Shown: piece after piece, positions 37,061 through 47,600 of the stretch | Position numbering within the stretch: the first letter of the stretch is position 1 | Layout of the letters: each line of letters opens with the position of its first letter | NCBI RefSeq assembly: GCF_034140825.1 | Contig: NC_089043.1 | Span: 23,646,001-23,710,000, forward strand | Source of the DNA: Oryza sativa Japonica Group | Lineage: Eukaryota > Streptophyta > Magnoliopsida > Poales > Poaceae | DNA length: 64,000 nucleotides | Direction: 5' to 3' | The notes under the pieces: model-generated | Seen by the model: the letters and a program-made list of their open reading frames with translations, nothing else | Told to the model about the DNA's origin: nothing | The model's database searches: none | Made by a program: the position numbers and the translations under genes

Positions 37061-37318
37061 AAGTGAAGATCAAAATGAGGAACATTTTGTGTTTTGCAAA
37101 AAGATGAAGAAATGCAACAGAACAACTTTATTTTGAATCTTATACACAAGGACAGAGAAGATGCAAATTATTACAATCTACCAATATCCAAGAGTATAAA
37201 GCACACATAGAAGTTATGAAATACAATGTTCAATAGATTTACGGTAAACAAACCCCCTACTGATAACCACATTTCACACGTTGCACCAATTTTCGCAGGC
37301 GACCATACCTGTGAGGAC

Positions 37319-40300
37319 CTAATTTTTGACCTTATTTTCCGCGAGATTTCCCTCTGGATTGTCCTCGAAACGCCCAATCCTGAAATGCCGGAGCTCTACT
37401 CCGGCCTCCGCCGCCGTCCTGGCCTCGCCGTCCAAGGCCATCTCGGCGAGGATCCTCCCGACGGCGGGCCCCATCTTGAAGCCATGGCCGGAGAACCCGG
37501 CGCCGACCACGACGTCCTTCCCGAGCTCCCCGCCGACGAAGTCGATGATGAAGTCCTCGTCGGGGGTCATGGAGTACATGCACGGCTGCCGGATGACCGG
37601 CCCGCCGGCGGTGTCGACGTGGCCCGGCATGACCTCGTCGATCCACCGCGCCACCGGCTCGACCAGGCCGGCGCCGGCGCCGGCGAGCCAGTCCCGGCGG
37701 TCCGGGTCGCACGGCGGGCCGCCGTGGGCGGCCACCTTGATCAGCCCCGGGAACTCCATCGACGGCGTGCTGTAGATGTACGGGTCGCCGTAGCTGGCGA
37801 ACGTCGGGAAGCCGGACTCCGGCGTGAGCTCGTGCTCGCGGCCGGGCCTCGCCCGCCAGTAGCAGATGAGCGTGTGCAGCGGCTGCACCGGCAGGTCGAC
37901 GCCGGCGACCGACCTCACCAGCTTGCTGGCCCAGGCGCCCACCGTGATGATGCACTTGGCGCCATGGAACTCCTCGCCGCTCGATGTCTTCACCACGATC
38001 GATCCGTCTCCTGATCAAATTAAGTGTTTGATATGCTAATGGAGTAAAAGATTTTTCACTTCTAAATCAGCTAATGGATTTCACTAACATTATGTGCAAG
38101 CTAGTATATATGATTCTGAAGGGCATAAATAAAAATGGAATGGAAATTAAACCCATGAAAAATGTTTTTTTAGTGCAATAACGGATTGCTGGTACCCAAT
38201 CTTTATAAAAGACGAGTTTCTTTTTTAAAATATAGTTTTCCTGATGCATGTCCAACCAAATCAAGAACTTTGTTAATTGACACATATATAGGTTTTGCAG
38301 TTTGAATAAAAAAACTAAAAATAAGTTTTTTAAGAGAAAAAAATAGCTACTTGACTAGAATCTTGTACTGACCTATCTGAGTTTATGTCATGTGGGCAAT
38401 AGGGGGGCTATAAAATTAAAACAGACGTTCAGTTCTAATTAAAAGTACAATAAGCTGACACATGCTTTGTAATAATGCAATAACAAAGATGCTAACCAGA
38501 TTTATTTATTTATTAAATAATGAGACAATACATTTCTTGTTTTCACCCTTGTCTGACTTGGGAATATAGAGCCAAGGCCGTGCCTGGAAGTTGGGTGATG
38601 CACGCTTAATGTTAGGTTTAGGCCCTAAATTTAATTTTTTTTTCTTTTTGTACTATATACTAGTAACATGACTGAACATTGCAACGGGTTTATATGGCTG
38701 AGAATAGGTTAAGAATGTGATCTAATGGTTGTTCCTTTTATGCTCTTATGTTGTGCTGGGCACGAGCAGTGGGAGGAGAGAACGAAAGGAGGACGACTCC
38801 GTTTCTATAGTAGTAGCTATGAAGGTATAGTAAATTGTAAACTTTAAGATAGACGTTTTTCCTACGGCAATAAAAATTACATTGAATATTTATTCATGTT
38901 AAAAGAGATCAGTAGTGTTACCGTCATGGTGACACACTCTCAATACTAGCACGAATATTTTGATTCTCATAGTACAGTATTGATATGAGAGTAGAAGATT
39001 GGGGGGAAACTATATGCACATGTGTAAACCATTGAGATGAGATAAGAACACAAGATGGAAAATCACGCATTAATTTGGATGGAGGAAAATTAGTTAGTTG
39101 ATAGGAGGAAAATTGGAATGGGAGGAATTGATTTTCCGAGTGACAAAATTAGAATGGGAGGAATTTTGATGGAGTAAACGGCATTAACTATTGCTTAATT
39201 TGTTCAAATATTAATTAACTACCAATAATAGCGATCCATTAGGAACCCCCTCCCTCTAATTTTTGGCTACCTGTTCCAATATTGTCCAGACTGAACAACG
39301 ACCAGTAGTTAAAGTCATATTATAATAGGATTGATTTATGTGGACTCCTCCCATGTTTATGGGAAAATATGTAGTGCAAACCACATATGTAGTAAAAACT
39401 TGGAAACTACCGCTGGATCGAGCAATGGACATTCGAGATTCGTCTACGTTACCATGAGTAAAATTTTAACTCATGAATGATCTGCGAGTTAAATTTTAAC
39501 TCACGATGACGTGGACGAATCTCGGACGTCTATTGCTCGATCCAACAGTAGTTTCCAAGCTTCCACTACATATGTGGTTTGCACTACATATTTTCCCCAT
39601 ATTTATATATGTATCTCTTATGTATACCGGTTCTCTAAGACTCAGTACAATGTGTTCAATATTTATCTTCTCTCCTGCGGTACTATTCAACAAGAACAAT
39701 GGTCCCGCAAGGAGCAGGAGCTCACTCAGCTCTCGCATGGTGGTTGCCGCTGGCATTTTGGTTGGCAGCGACTGATCACGTGATGCAAGCAAAGTTGCAA
39801 TCATGCAAGAGCTACCCGGATACTTCCAACGAGATTGGTTGGTTGGTTGGTTGGGCGAGAGGAAGACGACGACGACGACGACATAGCTAAGCTAAGCTAA
39901 GCTCTAGCTTGATCGATCGGTGTCTTACCTTGCTTGGCGATGCCGACAACCTCCGTCCTGTCCCGCACGACGGCGCCGTTCTTGGCGGCGAGCGACTGGA
40001 ACATGGCCACCGCCTTGGTCGCCTTCATCACGCCGCCGATCTCGCTCGTCGCCGCCGTCCACCCCTCGGGCAGCCTGAACACCCCGGACCACGGCCACGG
40101 CGCCGCCGCGTCGGAGGCGACCTCGGTGGCGGCGCCGTTCACGATGGAGGCGCGGAGCGCGGGGTCGGCGCGGGGGCCCATGTCGAGGTGCGGCGTCGGG
40201 GTGAGCACGCGGTAGCCGGCGTCGCGCTGGGCGTCGTCCCAGAGGCGCGCGGCGAGGCGGACCATGGGCGGGTAGTGCGCCTGCGGGTACGTGGCGCGGA

Positions 40301-40487
40301 TGGTGCGGGACTCGCCGTGCGACGAGCCCCGGTGGTGGAGCAGGTCGAACCGCTCCAGGAGCAGCACGCGCGCGCCGCCGCGGGTCGACGCCGCGTACGC
40401 CGCGCAGCTGCCCATGATCCCGGCCCCCACCACGATCACGTCGAAGCCGTCGCCGCCCTCGCCGCCGTTGTTCGCCGCCGCCGCCAT
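37319..40487 (-). CDS. Sarcosine oxidase / L-pipecolate oxidase-like flavoenzyme (DAO family)
   Basis: FAD-dependent amine oxidase of the monomeric sarcosine oxidase/PIPOX type, producing H2O2; the plant homologue is thought to oxidise L-pipecolate or sarcosine. Two exons on the minus strand (40487-39929 and 38010-37319) join in phase (CAAG|GA) to 416 residues. The N-terminal dinucleotide-binding fold has GAGIMG at residues 21-26, with the acidic end of strand 2 in LLLERFD. RGSSHGESRTIRATYP is the typical MSOX segment. Cys330 in RQPCMYSMTPDEDF matches the cysteine that carries covalent FAD in bacterial MSOX, and Lys365 in GFSGHGFKM matches its oxygen-activating lysine. So the catalytic parts look complete. 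The C terminus, LAENKVKN, is not a standard peroxisomal PTS1, although relatives are often peroxisomal. The single intron (38011-39928) contains a MITE. Sarcosine versus pipecolate as substrate is unresolved. Confidence 0.93.
39361..39598. mobile_element. hAT-like MITE inside the oxidase intron
   Basis: The left end GGGAAAATATGTAGTGCAAA and the right end TTTGCACTACATATTTTCCCC are inverted partners, and the match runs inward about 100 bp through TTGGAAACTAC and GGATCGAGCAAT. Flanking ATGTTTAT (39353-39360) and ATATTTAT (39599-39606) would be an 8-bp duplication with one change, as for hAT elements. 238 bp, noncoding. Confidence 0.65.
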
Positions 40488-41586
40488 GCTCGCCCTGTCT
40501 GCTGCTGTCAGTGCGCGTGCGCCTGAGACTTTGGAGCTGGACGAACAGGTTACAGGTAGGCCTCTGGTCTAGTGTCCGTATTTAAAGACGAAATGGCCCT
40601 GGCGAAGCGTGGGCGGCGTGGTAAACCGGTAGTGTCGTCGTTTCGTTGATTGCTATCTTTTTTTCCTTTTAAAAATATATAAATATTTAAAATCTTACTC
40701 TTTTTTCATATTATATGATGTTTTGATTTTTTTTTCTATTCAAACTTCTTTAATTTTATTTAAGTTTATAAAAAAAAGTAACATCTATAACACCAACTTA
40801 GTTTCACTAGTATGTTAATTTAACTTGAAAATATTACTATATTTTTCTTTAAACTTAATTAAACTTAAAAAAATTAACTAAGAAATAAGACAAAGCGACT
40901 GAGGTAGTATAATATTATAAAAGTGTCTTGAACGCTGTATGTCTATCATGAGTATATAAAGATATGCCTTTAATTGTTTTTTCGGGGGAGCTACGCCTTT
41001 AACTGTCTTCACTGGGACGTGGATGCTGAGTAGGCTTCTGTTGGATGCAACTGGTTCTGACGTGGATCTGTTCATCTTATGGTGTGTTTGGTGGAAAAGA
41101 TATTTCTAGATAGATAATGTCCATTTAACTTTTGAGTGTATTAGGCTGATGAGTAGATGTGGATAAGATATTCGAAAATAAATATCTATAAAAATGCTCG
41201 ATGAGATCATCCAAAAATTTGGCCAGACTAGGATATCCATTTTGTGTGTGTGAGGTGTGTTCACGTTTTCTTTACCTGCGATGCACTATTGTCTTCTGTT
41301 CCAAAGTGTCGAGTGCGTGAGGTGTGTGAAAGCCCCGGTAGTTTAGGTGGCATTTAGAATGAGCTGCGTTCCTGGCCTTACCAAATTATTGGTAACGAAA
41401 AGTTTGATTATTAAATGGATTATTGCATCGGATTATCGATTTGGTTATAAAGATATGTTTTAGAGATAAAATTAACAAATAACTTAAACCAACTGATTGA
41501 AAAATACAGTGAAACTTTGTTTGGTAAAAATGTATTTTTAGAAACGTATAACAAAGAACACATTTCAATAATCTAGTAGGTAAGTA

Positions 41587-41730
41587 CTCCCTCCGTCCTA
41601 TAAAAAACGAATCTAGAATTGGATGTGACATATTCTAGAACTACGAATCTGGACATATGTATGTCTAGATTCATAGTATTAGTATGTGTCACATCTGGTA
41701 CTAGGTTGGTTTTTTATATGACGGAGGGAG
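41587..41730. mobile_element. Stowaway MITE (144 bp)
   Basis: CTCCCTCCGTCCTATAAAAA at the left and TTTTTATATGACGGAGGGAG at the right form terminal inverted repeats flanked by TA on both sides. The interior pairs well too (ATCTAGAATTGGATGTGACA against TGTCACATCTGGTACTAGG). Confidence 0.88.
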
Positions 41731-41743
41731 TAAAAAAAACCAT

Positions 41744-42000
41744 GGGCTGGTTTGATTTGTGGCCTAAATTGGCATTGCCAATATTTGACAATTTCAATAG
41801 TGTTTAGTGTCTATTTGGTTTGAAACCAAATTTTGGCATGCCTAAAAAAATAGGCCATTTCAATAATGAAATGAAACTGCTTTGGCTTCAGTCCAAACAC
41901 AACTTTACCTTGCCAAGATTAGCCATGCCAAAACTTACAAAAATTTGACATTGACAAAAATTAGTAAGGTCAATTTTAGGTCATAAAGCAAACCAGCCCC
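41744..42000. mobile_element. MITE with GGGCTGGTTTG termini (Tourist/Harbinger-like)
   Basis: GGGCTGGTTTGATTTGTGGC at the left is the inverted partner of the right end, AAAGCAAACCAGCCCC. Subterminal blocks (CCTAAATTGGCA, CATGCC) also pair. About 257 bp and noncoding. The target duplication is short and uncertain (possibly CAT), so the superfamily is a guess. Confidence 0.6.
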
Positions 42001-42140
42001 ACATATACCATTATTACCATAAGCTTTAGAAAACCTCGAAATGATATCTGCAAGTTTCAACTGGCTGGCTGTAGCTACGGCCACTCTGCAGCAACAATAC
42101 ACAGTAGACAGCAGCAGAGCCCTACTGTGGCAGTGTGGTA

Positions 42141-42311
42141 CTCCCTCCGTCTATAATTCGTATTTTTATTGTTGTTAGATGATAAAACATGATTAATATT
42201 TTATGCATGACTTGTCTTTTTAATTTTTTTTATAATTTTTTCAAATAAGACGAACGGTCAAACATTGAGCACGGAAACCAGGGTTTGTCTTTTTTTTTTG
42301 GACGGAGGGAG
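42141..42311. mobile_element. Stowaway-type MITE (171 bp)
   Basis: The left end CTCCCTCCGTCTATAATTCG and the right end TTTTTTGGACGGAGGGAG are flanked by TA. The interior contains the rice-typical stretch TCAAATAAGACGAACGGTCA. Confidence 0.8.
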
Positions 42312-44639
42312 TACTGGCTCTTACTGATCAGCCCACATGCTAATTAACCCAGCACAAGCCTAATCCTCTTATTGCGCAAAAAAAAAAACAGTTATTGTCA
42401 CCAAATTTCGTAACGGCTACTCTTTCTTTTCTCGGCCGTTCGTCGCGTTCGTAGCGCCCACGGAATCTCGTGGTCCTTCCTTCGTCACTTTCGTACAATC
42501 GCTCGCAGGGAATCTCCTAGGTGCCCGAAGGGAATCTCGTAGATGATTTGCTCGCTTTCTGCTCCCTAAAATAAAATAGTTATCGCCAAAAAAAGACGAA
42601 GAGGAATAAGCATATGTCTGTGGTTAAAAGTTCCATTTCTGGGGCGAGCATTTCACAGCCCAATTGCTCAAGAAACAGAGATGAATCTGCAAATGTCACT
42701 AAGCCAAGTATGATTGAGCTAAGAGCCCTGTTTGATTCAGTTACTTGTCTTAATGACACCGTAAAGATTTTTATATATATAGATGTTTCTTTGAATAATC
42801 AAATAAATTAGCAATATATTTTTTCCTTTTTCTTTCAGCCCTTTCTTACCCTAAACCAGATCCTTAAAACAGAAAAAAAAAATAGAATGTAACAGTGAAT
42901 CCCAAAAGAAAAAAAAACTAGAAAACTTATTATCAGGATGCTAGACGCAATGGCTGTGAAAGTGTGAAAGTGTGAAGGGGATTCCAGACTTCAGAGTTCA
43001 GAGTTTAGAGTAGAAAGACTCGCAACTTGCAAGTTGGACAATTGAAGAGTGTAATAGCTAGAGGGGAGCAAATTGGCATGGGGTCCTCATCGCGAGGAAC
43101 GAGAGTAAATTCACAAGTAGAGGGCTGTGGAGAAATGGGCTAGGCTCTGTGGATATTACACAATTAAACCAAAGCCTACTATGCACGATATCAATGGAGG
43201 TCACTTCACAGGCGCAAGTGTGTGCCCTGATTGCCTTGCCCTGCCTAAGACATGATAGTAAGAAAGATTTTCGTTACCAACGAGTTCCAATAGTTGGTGC
43301 TACGGCGGAGGACGACCTTGATGTCCTAGGTGACATCGAAGGTGATCCTATGGTTGTGCATCACACAAATTGAAGGTGCATTTTACGTCCACATTGACTA
43401 TCACGGGAATTTTACATCGAGAATGATAGGTCAAGATAGCTTGAGACATAGATCTCTAGTTCCTAATACGGTCTAACCACAACATTACTCCAATAACCAG
43501 GGAATCAAAACAAATTAAAGCTTGTTCCCGCTAATTATGACGTTATGTTTTTATACCTGGTATTGAGAGACCACTATTGAAGTGCATGTACATTGCAAAC
43601 GAGAAGAAAAAAAATGAGGAAATTGAAGAAAGAAAGTGCGTGGTCAATTGCATTTGTAGGATCAAGGATATATTTTTCTTGAGGGTTTGAGGGTTTTACA
43701 ACACATGTGCATATCTACAATGGAAAAGGATGCATCACAAAAGAATGCAACTGACAAACATTTCGAACTGAAGCTCTCAACACCGATGGAGTCTTCTCCC
43801 GAATCAAAGAAGTGGAGCAGAGAGATTTGATAATAGTTAGAAGTTTTTCATTTGTTACGACAACTATTGGAGCGCCCTCTGTAACATGGGTTTGACAACG
43901 GTGCCATGCTTGTTTTCCCTTGTAGTTCCAAGCTGCACATTTTGCACCTAGCATTGTATGGGCCTATCATTTTTTATTGGGAAAAAGTTTAAATTATCAT
44001 TTCCTTAATATATGTAGAGAGTATAGGAAATAGAGATACAGAAGTATAGGAAGTAAAGATAGCGATGAAACTTTATCATGAGATGCAAAGGATGACGATT
44101 CATTGCTTCCGTAGAATTATGGATGAGGCTATCATATCATGAACTTCTTCTCTATTTGTACTGTATCCTTTAAAGTAACCATACTTTGTTATGGGTAAAA
44201 TACTAATTTTCTTGTTTTTTTCGTGCTTATGTCAATATATATTAAATTCAAACAAATATTATACTATTGTATAGTATCGAAAAAGTTATTAAGGACTAAT
44301 TTTTAAACATACTAAAGTAGTAAAGTAGTAGCAGAATAACCACCAACAATACTATTCTCTCATTTGTTTGATAGTATATAGATTTGCGTAAAATCAGGCA
44401 ACACACCCTACTGCTGGCTGGCTGGCAGCAGCTGCCTTGTGCCTACGACACTGTTCGTGCTGGCTGTGGCGTAGCCGCAGTCCAGTCATTCGAACAGGCC
44501 CATAGTCCCTCCTAAGGGGCTTGACCCGGGGTTTGGGGGCCCATCCGGGTTGGCGTTCTAGCCCAACCCGGCCCCGACCCGGCCCGTTGCCACCACTTGC
44601 GGTAAAACTGCAGAGGTCAGCATTTCTTCTCTGTTAGCT

Positions 44640-44656
44640 AAGCTGTAGGGTTTTAG
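44640..44656 (+). promoter_or_regulatory. Telo-box-like motif upstream of the KH gene
   Basis: TAGGGTTTTAG at 44646-44656 contains the plant telo-box core (AAACCCTA on the minus strand), about 20-30 bases before the start codon. Telo-boxes are known in promoters and leaders of translation-related and housekeeping genes. Whether it acts in DNA or in the leader is not decidable here. Confidence 0.4.
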
Positions 44657-44673
44657 CTCAACCGTCCACCCCC

Positions 44674-47600
44674 ATGGAAATCTCCCCCAACTCCGCCGCC
44701 GCCACCGCCGCCGCCACGGCGGCGGCTCCGGCCTCTTCCTCGACCTCCTCCCCATCCGCCCCCAAGCGCCTCACCACCACGCTCCGCATCCTCTGCCCCT
44801 CCAGCCGCGCGTCCGCGCTCCGCGGGGCGTCGCGGGACCTCCACGTGGACCAGCCCCCCGTCGGCGACGAGGCCGTGCTCTCCATCTCCGGGCCGGACGC
44901 CCCCGCCGTGGCCGTGAGGGCGTGGGAGCGGGTCGTGGGGCACAGGGTCGGGGGCGACGAGGCCGCCGGGGAGGAGGAGAGGGAGGTGCCCGGCGTGGTG
45001 GGCTGCCGGATGCTGGCGGCGAGCGGGCAGGTCGGGTGCGTGCTGGGGAAGGGAGGGAAGACGGTGGAGAGGATGCGGCAGGAGAGCGGCGCGCAGATCA
45101 GGGTGTTCCGGAACAGGGATCAGCTCCCTCCCTGGGCTGCGCCGGTGGACGAGCTTATCCATGTACGCATCTCAACTCAGCTCACAGATATTTCTTCTTT
45201 TTTGTGCTATATTCATCTAATCATCCCCCCTGACATTGCGTGGGTGGATTATTCATCACAATTTTTCGGTGCGCCCGGCGTGTTCATCCGTTAGCTAGAA
45301 ATTTATGATGAAATGAGGTGGTTCAAACTTATAATGAGGTGGATCGTGTGCCTTAGTTGCTTGCAAAACTGCTAAAATTGTTTATGGGAGTTTGAGCGGT
45401 GTATTGCACTATGCAAACTAATGAAAAGGCAATTTTTTGATAGGATGATAATTTAATATAGGTGGTAGGATAAGTTTCAGTTCATTCATGGTTATGTTAC
45501 GGGTCCTGTATTTCTTTCAGCTCATATGCATCTTGTTCAAATGAACAAATAAGTTCGAAATGAGCTATCTTGCCTGATTTGTACTTTATAATTGGCTCTT
45601 ATTGCGATTCAGCAATTGAAAACATAAGGGTGATGTCTTTCATATAATTTATTACAATAGTGTTTTATCGATAAGGAGTTTGTAGAGAAAATATAATTAA
45701 AGGTTGGTTATTTTTGTTGCATAGAGTCATAGAAGTCAAATTCATTATGAGCAAGTTCCGCACCTCTGATTATGTAGTTCTAGGAAATCATAATGTCCCA
45801 GTTCTAAATATACTAAAATTGTAATAGTTCTTTTTACCTTTCCCGTATACTTAAGTGTTGCATTGCTAACGGCTTTATAGTTTGAAATGCTCAAGATGGA
45901 CATTTTTCTTCTTTAACTTGGGTACCTATTAAAAATTCAGGTCATTCTGACACGGTAACCTTTTCCTGTTAGATAAGTGGGAACTTTTCTGCAGTAAGGA
46001 AAGCATTATTGTTAGTTACAACCTGCCTTCAAGATAACCCTAGGCCAGATGCAAGCAACTTTCCACCTGGAAGATTTGGGCCTCCTGGCCCAGTTGGCAT
46101 AGATCCTCATTCTCAAAGAGGCTATTTACCACCATCCATGCCTGATTATCATGCAAGGAATTATTCAAGTAATATGGCTGCCCCCGGTCCTAGATTCTTT
46201 GTTGAACAAGAGATAGTCTTCAGGATGATATGTCTCAATGAAATGGTGGGGAGCATAATCGGAAAAGGTGGTTCAACTATTCGCGCATTACAAAGTGAAA
46301 CTGGTGCTTCGATTAAGATTATAGAGCCTAATTCTGATTCAGAAGAACGTGTAATTGTGATATCTGCACATGAGGTGTGTCTCTGAACCTATAAATAAAA
46401 GTATCTGTTTAATTTCAAGTGATTAAAATCCTTATGCAGGGAGAGTGAATTTTATTTTCTCAACGTACAATATAGATCTGTGCATCTGTAAACATTGGCA
46501 TGCCATGTGCATCGGTGTCCTGCCAACAATGATGGGAGATATGCGATTAATTTTGTCCTTAGGTTTTCAGTTGTCTGGAGTTATTTTTGATGGGTTTAAT
46601 CTTATTTGTTGCAGAATTCTGAGATGATGCATTCTCCAGCTCAGGATGCAGTACTTCGGGTGCATTCTAGAATCTCGGAGTCATCGATGGATAAAAGTTC
46701 TGCTGTAACTGCAAGACTTCTTGTACCATCACAGCATATTGGTTGCTTACTAGGCAAAGGTGGTTCTATCATCGCAGAAATGAGAAAAATAACAGGAGCT
46801 GGTATCCGAATTTTCGGGAATGAACAAATTCCAAGATGTGCACAACGAAATGATGAGCTAGTTCAGGTATTTAATGTTATAGTAATCAACCACTCCATTT
46901 TATGTTCTTGTGCATGCTATGAATTTTCAGTAATAAGTTCCATGTTTTATGTGCGCCGCAGTGGTCTCTTAAGTTTACATGTCCATTCGAAATTTTCATC
47001 GTTATGCATATAATCTACTAATAACACCTAGTTATAGTGTGTTCTTTGCTTTAATTGTGGTCTTGTAGCAAAAATTTTAAGTTTGATACAAGTGTTGGTT
47101 AATGTAAAGTATCAACACTACTATAAAGGGTCCCACCTTACTGAATCACATTAAAGGTTCAGTGTTGAGGTGAACTTTGTTTACCAGTAATAGCTAAGAG
47201 CATAAGGTCTTCAGACTTCAGTGTGATACTGTGAATATGTGATCAATTCAAGTATGTTGGGAAATGTCAAGTATGCAAAGCATGCTCTTGAAAAAGATTT
47301 CCAAGTGAACTACTTTATACGTATTCAAAGAAGCAAACTACAGAATATCTTTGTCCTGTTAAATTTAAGAAAGCAGAATTGTTTACTTTGTGGCATATGC
47401 TGTAACTCTTTTGTGGTAATTTTGGCCAACCTGTTTCACATCACAAGTTATCCATTTGAAAAATGATCCACAGTTTATCACAACTAATCAACTCTTTCAA
47501 GTGGCTTTCATTGAATCTTCCTTTTAAGAAAGTTTACTTAGGTTATTCATAGCTGTGTTATTCTTATTCCCTTGACAATTGCTGACCAGGTGTTAAATGT

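Larger units (their letters stand above)
35211..37318. other. Intergenic region between thaumatin-like and oxidase genes, MITE-rich
   Basis: Contains the thaumatin-like gene 3' UTR, a GTGTTTAGTTC-type MITE (35563-35709), a second MITE-like unit (about 36526-36880, beginning GGGCCCATTTGGAATGCAG and ending with an inverted TTTGTTTCCAAAGG), and a 38-bp duplication at 36987-37060. No gene is seen. The 3' UTR of the minus-strand oxidase occupies roughly 37100-37318. Confidence 0.5.
40488..44673. other. Oxidase promoter and MITE-rich intergenic region
   Basis: The oxidase leader and promoter lie within about 40488-40650 (TATA-like TTTAAATA, minus strand, near 40576). 40700-40905 is a diverged mariner-type MITE (CATATTATATGATGTTTTGA ... 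AATAAGACAAAGCGACTGAGG). Three clearer MITEs follow and are listed separately. 42320-44500 is AT-rich with no gene I can support; an open frame at 43149-43373 (74 codons) has no recognised domain. The KH gene promoter occupies the end, with GGCCC-rich sequence at 44515-44590. Confidence 0.5.

Noticed and set aside
37226-38014. 262-codon plus-strand frame over the oxidase exon
   Set aside because: It is antisense to a clear DAO-family exon, has low-complexity composition and no domain.
38655-38690. Second Helitron end on the minus strand (GCAACGGG with CTAG)
   Set aside because: The CTAG and GTTGCAACGGG-like bases are there, but the stem is not GC-paired, so the terminus is not convincing.
43149-43373. 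74-codon frame (MDITQLNQSLLC...) as a small gene
   Set aside because: No domain, no promoter or splice context, and AT-rich repeat-like surroundings. A chance frame is likely.
44653-45162. 169-codon minus-strand frame over the KH gene first exon
   Set aside because: It is a GC-rich antisense shadow; the plus strand has KH motifs and matching splice sites.
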